Source of the DNA: an uncultured Rhodobacterales bacterium
GTDB taxonomy: Bacteria; Pseudomonadota; Alphaproteobacteria; Rhodobacterales; Rhodobacteraceae
NCBI GenBank assembly: GCA_903873585.1
Contig: CAIQOV010000039.1
Span: 1 to 47,120 of the forward strand
Reading direction: 5' to 3'
DNA: 47,120 nt
A program made the translations under genes and the position numbers. Shown here piece after piece: positions 1 through 6,652 of the stretch. The notes beneath the pieces are model-generated. The model was not told the DNA's origin, did not search any database, and saw only the letters and a list, made by a program, of their open reading frames with translations. Within the stretch, counting starts at the first letter, position 1. Every line of letters starts with the position of its first letter.

Positions 1-10
1 ACCCCCGAAA

Positions 11-49
11 AACTGTTTATAACTGTTTATAACTTTTCGTTAGACGAAA
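11..49. repeat. Tandem 10-bp repeat and small hairpin
   Basis: AACTGTTTAT occurs twice head to tail at 11-20 and 21-30. It is followed by a 6-bp-arm inverted repeat TTTCGT-TAG-ACGAAA at 35-49. The stretch from 1 to 95 holds no gene that I can see. It lies 3' of the tRNA-Thr gene on the minus strand, so the hairpin could help end that transcript, but it lacks a clear T-run. Confidence 0.4.
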
Positions 50-95
50 TGAAAACGACGACAACAGGCTAACCCATTGTCGCCGTTATGAAAAA

Positions 96-171
96 TGGTG
101 CCCCCAGCAGGATTTGAACCCGCGACCCCCTGATTACAAATCAGGTGCTCTACCAGCTGAGCTATAGAGGC
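96..171 (-). tRNA. tRNA-Thr (anticodon UGU)
   Basis: On the minus strand the 76 bases fold as a full cloverleaf. The acceptor strand GCCTCTA pairs with TGGGGGC (two G-U pairs). The D arm carries AGCTCAGCTGGTAGAGC. The anticodon stem CCTGA/TCAGG closes the loop TTTGTAA, which gives anticodon TGT and so threonine ACA. The T arm carries GGTTCAAATCC. The 3' CCA is encoded. The gene lies 41 bases past the stop of the iron-type permease on the same strand. Confidence 0.95.
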
Positions 172-212
172 AGCAATGCGTAGATAACCAAGATCTGCGC
201 CGCTTGCAAGCC

Positions 213-1862
213 TTAGGCGCGGGAGGATCGTGCCATTATTGCCACGGCGGTTAGGCTGAAGGTGATCACCAGCAGGGCGGCGGGGGCGGCTTCGGTGATC
301 TTCTCTAGGCTGGCAAGATCGTAGGCGCGGGTGGACAGGGTGTTAAAGTTGAACGGGCGCAGCATCAGCGTGGCGGGCAGTTCTTTCACGCAGTCAACGA
401 ACACCATCAACAGGGCGGTGCTGACAGATCCGCGCATCAGGGGCAGGTAGACCCGGCGCAGCACGCCGCCTGCGGTTTGGCCCAAAGAGCGCGCGGCCAT
501 GGGCAGGGTGGGCGCGACACGGCCAAAGGCAGCCTCGACCGCGCCTTGGGCGATGCCGAAAAACCGCACCGTATAGGCCAGCACAAGTGCCGCCGCCGTG
601 CCGGTAAGCAGCAGGCCGGGGTCGTGGCCTGTCACAGCCACGATCGCGTCGGCCATCTTATGGTCAAATGCGGCGAGCGGAATCAGAATTCCCACCGCCA
701 GCACGGCCCCCGGGGCGGCATAGCCAAGCGAGGTCAGCGGCAAGATCACCCGCGCCAGACTGCGGCGCGATAGGCGCAGGGCTTGGATCAGAAAGGTCGC
801 TCCCGCCACGGTCAGCACGGCCGCAACGGCCCCCACCACCAGCGTATTGATGACCGCCTGCCCCAATCCGGGGGCAAGCCATGCCTTGGGCTTTTGCAAG
901 GCGTGGCCCAGCATCACCGCCACGGGCAGCACAAATCCCAAGGTCAGCGGCACCAAGCAGGCGAGCGTCGCAGCCCAAGCCGTCATCCCGTGCAAAGCCA
1001 GCGGCACCACAGGGCGCACCGCGCGGGACGGCTTATGAAACCGCGCATTGCGCCGGCTGGCCCGTTCGACATAGATCAGGCCCAAGATCATCACCAAGAT
1101 CACGCCAGCCAGTTGCGCAGCACCGCCCGCATTGTCGCCGTTGAGCCAAGTGGAAAAGACGCCGGTCGTCAGCGTTTGCACGGCGAAATGTTGCACCGTG
1201 CCAAAGTCGGCCACTGTTTCCATCAAAACCAGCGCCAAGCCTGCGGCGATGGCGGGGCGCGCTAGGGGCAGGCCGACGCGCCAGAACAGGCCCCAAGGCC
1301 CTGCCCCCAAGGCGCGCGCCACTTCGTAGGTGCCGCCCGATTGTTCCCGAAAGGCGGCGCGGGCAAGAAGGTAGACGTAGGGGTAAAAGGCCGCAGCCAG
1401 AACAAGGGTGGCAAAGCCTAGCGAATGCACCTCGGGGAAGGCGTAGTCTTTGGCAGATGTCCACCCCATGGCCAGCCGCAAAGCGCCTTGCAACGGGCCT
1501 GAGTAATCCAGAAAATCGACCAAGGCATAGGCCCCGATATAGGCCGGAATAGCCAAGGGAAATAACAGCGCTTGGTCCAACAGACGCGCCAGTGGGAAGC
1601 GGTACATCACCACCAGCCAAGCCGCCCCCGTGCCCATAGCGACCGACAAAGCCCCCACCCCAGCCGCCAAAATCAGCGTGTTTTCCACATAGCGCGGCAA
1701 CACGGTGGCCATCAGGTGGGGCCAGATATTCTCGGTCGGGTGAAAGGCCAGCCAGATCACGGCCAGTACTGGGGCTACAACCACAAGGCCAATCAGAACC
1801 GCGCCAACTGACCAAAGATCAGGGCGGGCCAAGTGGCTTAGTTGACTCTTTTGCTTGGTCAT
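213..1862 (-). CDS. Iron(III)-type ABC transporter permease, two fused permease domains
   Basis: This is a 549-residue inner-membrane protein with about twelve hydrophobic segments. Two binding-protein-dependent permease domains lie in tandem, as in the FbpB/SfuB/ThiP group. The two EAA-type cytoplasmic loops are visible as ALGAGPWGLFWRVGLPLARP in the N-terminal half and SLGQTAGGVLRRVYLPL in the C-terminal half; both carry the G followed by the LP motif that docks on the ATPase. Length and the conserved second-loop region fit ferric-iron permeases best; thiamine (ThiP) is the main alternative. The gene stands alone: neither a binding protein nor an ATPase is next to it, so partners must be encoded elsewhere. 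It starts with ATG and lies 48 bases from the GapR gene, which is on the same strand upstream. Confidence 0.8.
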   Translation of the reverse strand: MTKQKSQLSHLARPDLWSVGAVLIGLVVVAPVLAVIWLAFHPTENIWPHLMATVLPRYVENTLILAAGVGALSVAMGTGAAWLVVMYRFPLARLLDQALLFPLAIPAYIGAYALVDFLDYSGPLQGALRLAMGWTSAKDYAFPEVHSLGFATLVLAAAFYPYVYLLARAAFREQSGGTYEVARALGAGPWGLFWRVGLPLARPAIAAGLALVLMETVADFGTVQHFAVQTLTTGVFSTWLNGDNAGGAAQLAGVILVMILGLIYVERASRRNARFHKPSRAVRPVVPLALHGMTAWAATLACLVPLTLGFVLPVAVMLGHALQKPKAWLAPGLGQAVINTLVVGAVAAVLTVAGATFLIQALRLSRRSLARVILPLTSLGYAAPGAVLAVGILIPLAAFDHKMADAIVAVTGHDPGLLLTGTAAALVLAYTVRFFGIAQGAVEAAFGRVAPTLPMAARSLGQTAGGVLRRVYLPLMRGSVSTALLMVFVDCVKELPATLMLRPFNFNTLSTRAYDLASLEKITEAAPAALLVITFSLTAVAIMARSSRA

Positions 1863-1910
1863 AGCGCAGTGTTACCGCAAAGCGCTTGGCCTGTCCAGAA
1901 ATGCCGTGCT

Positions 1911-2165
1911 TTACGACATCCCAAGGGCGGCTTTGTAGACTTCCAGCACCGCCTCTTCTTCGGCCAATTCGTCGGGCTTGCGCTTGCGCATCGCAAGCAC
2001 CTTGCGCAACACCTTGGTGTCATAGCCACGGCCCTTGGCTTCGGCCATCGCCTCTTTCAGTTGGTCGGCCACATCCTTCTTTTCCGCTTCCAATTGCTCA
2101 AAGCGTTCGATGAACTGGCGCAGTTCGTCGGCGGTCACGGAATAGGCGTCATTCGGGCTGGACAT
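1911..2165 (-). CDS. gapR: GapR-like nucleoid-associated protein (DUF2312)
   Basis: This 84-residue protein is highly charged and mostly helical. The N-terminal half (about residues 12-48) is a long coiled coil, ELRQFIERFEQLEAEKK, followed by KGRGYDTKVLRKVLAMRK and an acidic end. That order is typical of DUF2312 proteins, whose Caulobacter member GapR is a DNA-binding protein that tracks overtwisted DNA ahead of replication and transcription. Length matches the family. Only a few bases of leader precede the ATG, with an AAGGAAAA-rich stretch of C+T on the plus strand reading GCAAGG on the gene strand. I am sure of the family; the function is taken from Caulobacter. Confidence 0.9.
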   Translation of the reverse strand: MSSPNDAYSVTADELRQFIERFEQLEAEKKDVADQLKEAMAEAKGRGYDTKVLRKVLAMRKRKPDELAEEEAVLEVYKAALGMS

Positions 2166-2300
2166 GGGGGCCTCGCAAGGAAAAAAGGTCTGGGCAAATC
2201 CCTATACTGCGCGGGGGCTATCCTGCAAGGCCACCTGTGGCCAAAGGCTAGACAGCGCGCCGCCAAAGCGTTACCCCGAACCCCTATCTGGGAGGATACG

Positions 2301-2510
2301 ATGGCGGCTTTAATCTGGGGCGGGGCAGTGGTGACGCTTTTGGGCGTGGCAGGGCTGATGTTTTGTGCCGCGCAATCGCTTAAGGCCAGAACCCTGCCAG
2401 AGGATCAAGCCCGCGCGGCGATGGCGCGGGTTGTGGCGTGGAACCTCGGCTCGGTCGGTGTGGCTGTGCTGGGGCTGATGGCGGTCGTGGCGGGCTTGTT
2501 GTTGCGTTAA
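2301..2510 (+). CDS. Small two-helix membrane protein of unknown function
   Basis: This is a 69-residue protein. GGAGG at 2291-2295 sits six bases before the ATG and decides this start over longer in-frame readings from further upstream. Two hydrophobic segments, at about residues 4-24 and 47-68, flank a short charged loop (KARTLPEDQARAAMARV), so it should be a hairpin in the inner membrane. Its stop overlaps the stop of the convergent minus-strand gene by four bases. I do not recognise a characterised family. Codon use and a good ribosome site make it credible as a gene. Confidence 0.65.
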   Translation: MAALIWGGAVVTLLGVAGLMFCAAQSLKARTLPEDQARAAMARVVAWNLGSVGVAVLGLMAVVAGLLLR

Positions 2511-2698
2511 ACGGGCAGGTTATCGAAGGCCTCTTGCGTCGCATCATCTTGCGCCATGTCAGCTGGGGCCTTTTCTTTCGGCGCACCGCCGAACAAAGCA
2601 GCCAAGCCTTCCATTTGCACCTTCAGTGCTGACAACAGCGCGACTTCTGACATGTCAACCAGCAGGTCGCTTGCGGGGATGAGGGCGGAATAGGTCAT
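2507..2698 (-). CDS. Small hypothetical protein coupled to the DksA/TraR gene
   Basis: This encodes 63 residues starting MTYSALIPASD. The start ATG overlaps the TGA of the upstream zinc-finger gene (ATGA), which is the reason to choose it over a longer in-frame start inside that gene. The N-terminal half is mildly hydrophobic (LLVDMSEVALLSALKVQMEG) and the C-terminal half is acidic and Lys/Ala/Asp rich. There is no signal peptide, membrane helix or cysteine. I do not recognise the family. Translational coupling to a DksA-like protein suggests shared regulation, possibly by the FNR-type box upstream; this is inference. Confidence 0.6.
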   Translation of the reverse strand: MTYSALIPASDLLVDMSEVALLSALKVQMEGLAALFGGAPKEKAPADMAQDDATQEAFDNLPV

Positions 2699-3012
2699 GG
2701 GGCACAGTCTTTGCAAAACGCGGTGTCGGGCAGAATGTCTAACCGTGCGGCACTGATAGGTGATCCGCACACCTGACAGCGGCCATAATCGCCCGTCTCG
2801 ATCCGCGCCAAGGCCCCTTTGATCGCGCGCAATTCGGTCTGCGCTTCGACCCCCAAGGTTTCTAAAACCTCTTCCCCTTCACGCTCGATCGCGATTTCTT
2901 CCCAATCTTTTTCTTGATGCGAGCCAAGCTCGTCACTGATCCCGCCAATCCGGCTGAGCAATGCGGCCTGTCGGGCCAGCAATATGGATTTGCGCTTGCT
3001 GATTGAGGTCAT
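2695..3012 (-). CDS. TraR/DksA-family C4 zinc-finger protein
   Basis: This is a 105-residue DksA/TraR-type protein, a class that binds the RNA polymerase secondary channel. A helical N-terminal coiled coil (about residues 5-70) contains DWEEIAIEREGEEVLETLG. It is followed by the C-terminal zinc finger GRCQVCGSPIS...FCKDCAP with four cysteines in a CX2C...CX2C pattern. It is shorter than E. coli DksA and nearer the size of short alphaproteobacterial paralogues. AAGGAG lies before the chosen ATG; an upstream in-frame extension lacks family features. The gene is divergent from the persulfide dioxygenase gene, and a perfect FNR-type palindrome lies in the shared promoter region. Confidence 0.85.
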   Translation of the reverse strand: MTSISKRKSILLARQAALLSRIGGISDELGSHQEKDWEEIAIEREGEEVLETLGVEAQTELRAIKGALARIETGDYGRCQVCGSPISAARLDILPDTAFCKDCAP

Positions 3013-3063
3013 GGGGCTCTCCTTGTCTTTAAGGCAAACTAGGCCGTCGCGCTGCTTGTGACA

Positions 3064-3077
3064 TTGATTCACATCAA
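3064..3077. promoter_or_regulatory. FNR/FnrL box TTGAT-TCAC-ATCAA
   Basis: The 14 bases match the FNR/FnrL consensus TTGAT-N4-ATCAA at every defined position. It sits in the 143-base gap between two divergent genes: its centre is about 58 bases before the DksA/TraR ATG and about 85 before the persulfide dioxygenase ATG. Either or both promoters could be oxygen-responsive. The match is direct; which promoter it serves is not known. Confidence 0.75.
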
Positions 3078-3098
3078 GGGGCGCAGAAAATGGCTTAC

Positions 3099-3118
3099 AT
3101 ATTCGCAAAATTAAATAT
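3099..3118. promoter_or_regulatory. AT-rich inverted repeat before the persulfide genes
   Basis: ATATT (3099-3103) and AATAT (3114-3118) form an inverted repeat in an AT-rich patch that contrasts with its GC-rich surroundings, 38 bases before the dioxygenase ATG. Sulfide-responsive ArsR-type repressors (BigR/SqrR) bind AT-rich dyads at such operons, so this may be an operator or simply the -10 region. The evidence is weak. Confidence 0.3.
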
Positions 3119-3155
3119 ATAACTGACCCAACCGCATCAGCCCCACAGGTTCCCC

Positions 3156-4019
3156 ATGCACCCGCGCGTTCACGCCTTTTTCGATGAAGCAACCAACACC
3201 GCCACCTATGTCGTGGCCGAGCCCAAAGGATCGGCCTGTGCGATCATCGATTCGGTCTTAGATTTCGACTATGCCTCGGGCGCCACGGACACGCGCTCTG
3301 CCGATGCGGTGATTGCCTTTGTGCGCGATCAAGGATTCCGCTTGGAATGGATCTTGGAAACCCATGTCCACGCCGACCACCTTTCTGCCGCCCCCTATCT
3401 GCAAGAGGCTTTGGGCGGCAAGCTGGCGATTGGGCAGAATATCACCGTGGTGCAAGACACCTTCGGGAAGGTCTTTAACGAAGGCACAAGGTTTGCCCGC
3501 GACGGGTCGCAGTTTGATCGGCTGCTCAATGACGGTGACAGCGTGATGATCGGCCAGATGCGGGCCGAGGCGCTGCACACCCCCGGCCACACCCCCGCCT
3601 GCATGACCTTTGTGATCGGCGACGCCGCCTTTGTCGGCGATACGCTGTTCATGCCCGATTATGGCACGGCGCGCTGCGACTTTCCGGGCGGGTCGGCGGC
3701 GGTGATGTATGACAGCATCCAGCGCATTCTGGCCCTGCCCGATGACACCCGCATTTTCGTCTGCCACGACTACAAAGCCCCCGGACGCGATGAATTTGCT
3801 TGGGAAACCACGGTCGGCGCGCAAAAGGCGTTGAACAAGCACGTGGGCGGCGGGCAGTCGAAAGACGCTTTTGTCACGATGCGCGAAACCCGCGATGCCA
3901 CTTTGGCCATGCCACGGTTGATCATTCCCTCCTTGCAAATCAACATGCGCGCGGGCCAAATGCCCGAGCCCGAGGACAACGGCCTGTCCTATCTGAAAGT
4001 TCCGCTGAACGGGCTGTAA
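3156..4019 (+). CDS. Persulfide dioxygenase-like metallo-beta-lactamase-fold protein
   Basis: This 287-residue cytoplasmic protein belongs to the ETHE1/Blh group, which oxidises glutathione persulfide to sulfite during sulfide detoxification. The metal site is visible: THVHADH at about residues 68-74, then HTPGHT, GDTLF, and a late VCHDY. The C-terminal segment with RDATLAMPRLIIPSLQINMRAG is typical of the Blh subgroup. In Xylella and Agrobacterium, Blh carries an N-terminal DUF442 domain; here the dioxygenase is separate and the DUF442 domain is encoded at the end of the same cluster. It leads a three-gene run with two YeeE/YedE-type membrane proteins, which matches the bigR-blh-pmpAB arrangement, but no BigR gene is in view. 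An FNR-type box lies upstream. Confidence 0.85.
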   Translation: MHPRVHAFFDEATNTATYVVAEPKGSACAIIDSVLDFDYASGATDTRSADAVIAFVRDQGFRLEWILETHVHADHLSAAPYLQEALGGKLAIGQNITVVQDTFGKVFNEGTRFARDGSQFDRLLNDGDSVMIGQMRAEALHTPGHTPACMTFVIGDAAFVGDTLFMPDYGTARCDFPGGSAAVMYDSIQRILALPDDTRIFVCHDYKAPGRDEFAWETTVGAQKALNKHVGGGQSKDAFVTMRETRDATLAMPRLIIPSLQINMRAGQMPEPEDNGLSYLKVPLNGL

Positions 4020-4047
4020 CAGGCGGCGCATCGCAAGGGGTGCTGGA

Positions 4048-4473
4048 ATGATCAATCCAGACTGGATCTGGGGCTTTGGCGGCGGGCTGATGATTGGGCT
4101 TGCGGCTTCGGCCTATCTGTTGGTGAACGGCAAGATCATGGGAATCTCGGGCATCTTCGGCGGCTTGGTTGATCGCACGGGCTTGGGCGATTGGGCCGAC
4201 CGTGTGGCCTTTATCGCGGGGCTTGTGGGCCTGCCGTGGCTTATGACGCAAGCATTGCCTGCGCAAACCCACCTGACAGGCAATTGGCTGATCATCGTGG
4301 CGGGCGGGTTGCTGGTGGGCTTGGGCACAAGGCTTGCCAATGGTTGCACATCAGGGCACGGGGTCTGCGGCATCTCGCGCCTGTCGCTGCGGGGCATTGT
4401 GGCGACGGTGTTTTATGTGCTGGCGGGGGGGCTAACTATGGCCCTGTTGCGCCATGTGCTGGAGGTGATCTGA
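4048..4473 (+). CDS. pmpA: YeeE/YedE-family membrane protein, PmpA-like
   Basis: This is a 141-residue membrane protein with about four helices. It carries the family signature NGCTSGHGVCGISRLS near residues 104-119, with two cysteines proposed in YeeE proteins to pass sulfur compounds such as thiosulfate through the membrane. Proteins of this size work as a pair with a second half-size YeeE protein. The next gene starts inside its stop (TGATG at 4471-4475), so the two are translationally coupled. The start ATG follows GGGGTGCTGGA, a moderate ribosome site. The assignment to sulfur-compound transport is by family and by the dioxygenase neighbour; the exact substrate is unknown. Confidence 0.8.
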   Translation: MINPDWIWGFGGGLMIGLAASAYLLVNGKIMGISGIFGGLVDRTGLGDWADRVAFIAGLVGLPWLMTQALPAQTHLTGNWLIIVAGGLLVGLGTRLANGCTSGHGVCGISRLSLRGIVATVFYVLAGGLTMALLRHVLEVI

Positions 4474-5336
4474 TGGCGCGTCTGATTGTAGCGCTGCTCT
4501 GCGGCGCGCTGTTTGGCGCGGGCTTGGTGCTGTCGGGCATGACCGACACGCTGAAAGTGCAAGGCTGGCTGGATGTTTTTGGCCAATGGGATGCAACTTT
4601 GGCCTTTGTGATGGGCGGAGCTATCCTGCCCATGGCGGTCGCTTGGCGCGTGGCGGCACGGCGCAAGGCGTCGGTCTTGGGCTTTGCCCTGCCGGAAAAG
4701 CCCAAACGCGAGGTCGGGCCCAATCTGGTGATCGGATCGGTTTTGTTCGGCATGGGCTGGGCCTTGGCGGGGCTGTGCCCGGGGCCTGCGCTGGCCTCGT
4801 TAAGCTTTGGCGGCTGGGGCGGTCTGGTCTTTCTTATCGCCATGGCCGCAGGTATGCTGGCCGCACCGGCTGTTCGCGCCCGTATTGACGGGCCGCAATC
4901 TGTAAGGAGCAAAATGGATATTCGCGCCCTAACCCCCGATTACGCCGTGTCGCCCCAAATTGATCTGGCCGATCTGGCCGTGATCAAGGCTGCGGGCTAC
5001 ACCACGGTGATCAACAACCGCCCCGATGGCGAAATTCCCCCGCCGTGGCAAGCCGCCGCCATGCAAGCCGAGGCCGAGGCTTTGGGCCTGACCTTCGTGA
5101 ACAACCCCGTGCTGCCGGGTGACTTGTCTGACAAAGTGATCAACACCCAACGCGCCGCCATTGCGGCATCAAAGGGCCCGGTCTTTGCCTATTGCGCCTC
5201 TGGCAACCGGTCGTCGTGCGTTTGGGCCTTGATGCAAGGCGGACAGCGCCCGACAGATGAGCTGATCGCCACCGCCGCACGCTTTGGCTATAACTTAGAA
5301 GGCCTGCGGGGCCGGATCGACGCGGCTGGACGATAA
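4473..5336 (+). CDS. pmpB: PmpB-like YeeE protein read in frame into a DUF442 sulfurtransferase
   Basis: A single 287-codon frame carries two proteins that are usually separate. Codons 1 to about 147 form a membrane protein (MARLIVALLCGALFGAG...) with the second YeeE signature GLCPGPALASLSFGGWGG, as in PmpB (DUF6691). Codons 148-287, from MDIRALTPDY at 4914, form a TIGR01244/DUF442 phosphatase-like sulfurtransferase with the active-site loop FAYCASGNRSS. The junction holds TAAGGAG (4903-4909), the usual stop-plus-ribosome-site arrangement, but the TAA is one frame off. So either a one-base change fused two genes, or the sequence has an indel, or both a fusion and a free DUF442 protein are made. 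The first ATG overlaps the pmpA stop. Confidence 0.75.
   Translation: MARLIVALLCGALFGAGLVLSGMTDTLKVQGWLDVFGQWDATLAFVMGGAILPMAVAWRVAARRKASVLGFALPEKPKREVGPNLVIGSVLFGMGWALAGLCPGPALASLSFGGWGGLVFLIAMAAGMLAAPAVRARIDGPQSVRSKMDIRALTPDYAVSPQIDLADLAVIKAAGYTTVINNRPDGEIPPPWQAAAMQAEAEALGLTFVNNPVLPGDLSDKVINTQRAAIAASKGPVFAYCASGNRSSCVWALMQGGQRPTDELIATAARFGYNLEGLRGRIDAAGR
4904..4909 (+). promoter_or_regulatory. Internal ribosome binding site for the DUF442 domain
   Basis: AAGGAG lies four bases before an in-frame ATG at 4914 that begins exactly at the start of the DUF442 domain. It could allow separate translation of a 140-residue sulfurtransferase from within the fused frame. Confidence 0.55.
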
Positions 5337-5392
5337 AAGGAACACATCGCTGCAAAAAAGCGAAAAAAGGCCGCCAAGCGGGCGCAGTTGGC

Positions 5393-6523
5393 TCAATTTG
5401 TGCCAGTACCGCGCACGTTGTAATTCCCCACATCTTCCGCGACGGCAGGGGCACGAGCCGACAAAGCAGCGCCCTGCCCTTGCGGTACGAAGGCGTCAAG
5501 ACGCCCGATGAAAATGCCGGCGTCACCCTCGATCCCCGCTTCAACGGGGGGCCGACGCGACGGTTCTGCGGCCCCAAGCGCCGGTTCGGTGCTATACCGC
5601 ACCGCCAAAACCCGCCCCGCCCTTGCTGCCTTCGGCATCGGCTTCGCCTGACTATCCTCTAACCGCAACGCCCGCATCCCGCGATTTTGCCCCAGTTTTC
5701 CCAAAGCCACGCTGCACCCATCCCCGCCTTCAAGGCTAATCCCATCCAACGCAGCGTCTTGCAACGGCACAATCATTCCGGCGGCCATGCCCAAAACATC
5801 CGCCATCGGCAAAGAAAGACGGGCCAAAACCGCATCCAATTGCACGCTTGCCCCATCCACCCGCTCTTGCAGGGCGGCACCAAAAGCTAAACCCGCATCA
5901 TCCGCCTGTTCCGCATTTTCCGCCGTGGGCAGAGGCAAACGCCCCTCTGCCGGAAGGGCGAGGTAGATTTTGCCTTTGCGCAAACCACCGGCCAAAGACA
6001 CCTCTGCCGTCAAAAGGCGCAGCGGCGCATCTTCTAAAACAACGGGCAAGGGTCGCGGATCATCTAGAAAACTGGCGCACCGAAAACCGCCAGCCCACAC
6101 AATATCGGCATTGTCGCTTAGCGCCTGTTCCAGAATTGTGAGCGCGGCATTGATGACCACCGTCACCATCGCACCATCTGTGCGGGTCGGCTTGCGCGGC
6201 AATAAGTCTTGCCCCCGCACGCGCCCAATCGTCTGCGCCTCGATAAAACCCGCGACAATGGCCTGTGACAGAACCATCGCCCCCATGTCTTGCGCGGGCC
6301 CATCAAGAACCGCAATCAAAGCAAAATCAGGAACCAGTTCGACCAATTCCGCAGCAGATCGCCGATCAATCGACAGCTTTTCGACATCAAGTTGAATTTT
6401 CAGCGCATCGCGCGCGGCCTTGCCCAAGCCCAAACGAAACGCACGGTCGGCCCCCGGCGTCCCCTCACTCGCCTGCGGGCGCGGGGCTGTCGCTTTGCGG
6501 CGAATGATGTCGGCGGTCGTCAT
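5393..6523 (-). CDS. FliM/FliN-like (SpoA) motor-switch-type protein
   Basis: This is a 376-residue soluble protein. Regions LELVPDFALIAVLDGPAQDMGAM and IVAGFIEAQTIGRV resemble the FliM middle domain. The stretch LDAVLARLSLPMADVLGMAAG with VPLQDAALDGISLEGGDG looks like the C-terminal SpoA domain shared by FliM and FliN. The C-terminal 90 residues are low-complexity, Ala/Pro/Arg rich. The chosen ATG (MTTADIIRRK) has AGGATG seven bases upstream; an alternative ATG 30 bases earlier has no better site. No other flagellar gene is nearby, so it may be a stand-alone paralogue rather than the main switch protein. Family assignment is moderate. Confidence 0.6.
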   Translation of the reverse strand: MTTADIIRRKATAPRPQASEGTPGADRAFRLGLGKAARDALKIQLDVEKLSIDRRSAAELVELVPDFALIAVLDGPAQDMGAMVLSQAIVAGFIEAQTIGRVRGQDLLPRKPTRTDGAMVTVVINAALTILEQALSDNADIVWAGGFRCASFLDDPRPLPVVLEDAPLRLLTAEVSLAGGLRKGKIYLALPAEGRLPLPTAENAEQADDAGLAFGAALQERVDGASVQLDAVLARLSLPMADVLGMAAGMIVPLQDAALDGISLEGGDGCSVALGKLGQNRGMRALRLEDSQAKPMPKAARAGRVLAVRYSTEPALGAAEPSRRPPVEAGIEGDAGIFIGRLDAFVPQGQGAALSARAPAVAEDVGNYNVRGTGTN

Positions 6524-6620
6524 GGGCCATCCTGCGGTGGTTTTCCCAAGCATGGCGAAAAGTTGTTAGCAAAAGGTTTATGAAATGTCGATTTTGACCG
6601 GTCTGCAAAGAATAGAAAAA

Positions 6621-6642
6621 GGGGCGACCAAATGGTCGCCCC
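6621..6642 (-). terminator. Rho-independent terminator of the pyrimidine transporter operon
   Basis: GGGGCGACCA and TGGTCGCCCC form a perfect 10-bp stem with almost no loop. On the minus strand it is followed by TTTTTC (plus-strand 6615-6620). It lies 10 bases past the stop of the solute-binding protein gene, the last gene of the operon. On the plus strand it is followed by GATTTTTA, so it may also work that way. Confidence 0.85.
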
Positions 6643-6652
6643 GATTTTTAGA

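Noticed and set aside
2229-2242. GGCCAC-CT-GTGGCC dyad before the small membrane-protein gene
   Set aside because: It is a short GC-rich palindrome with no second copy and no regulator nearby; such dyads are common at this GC content.
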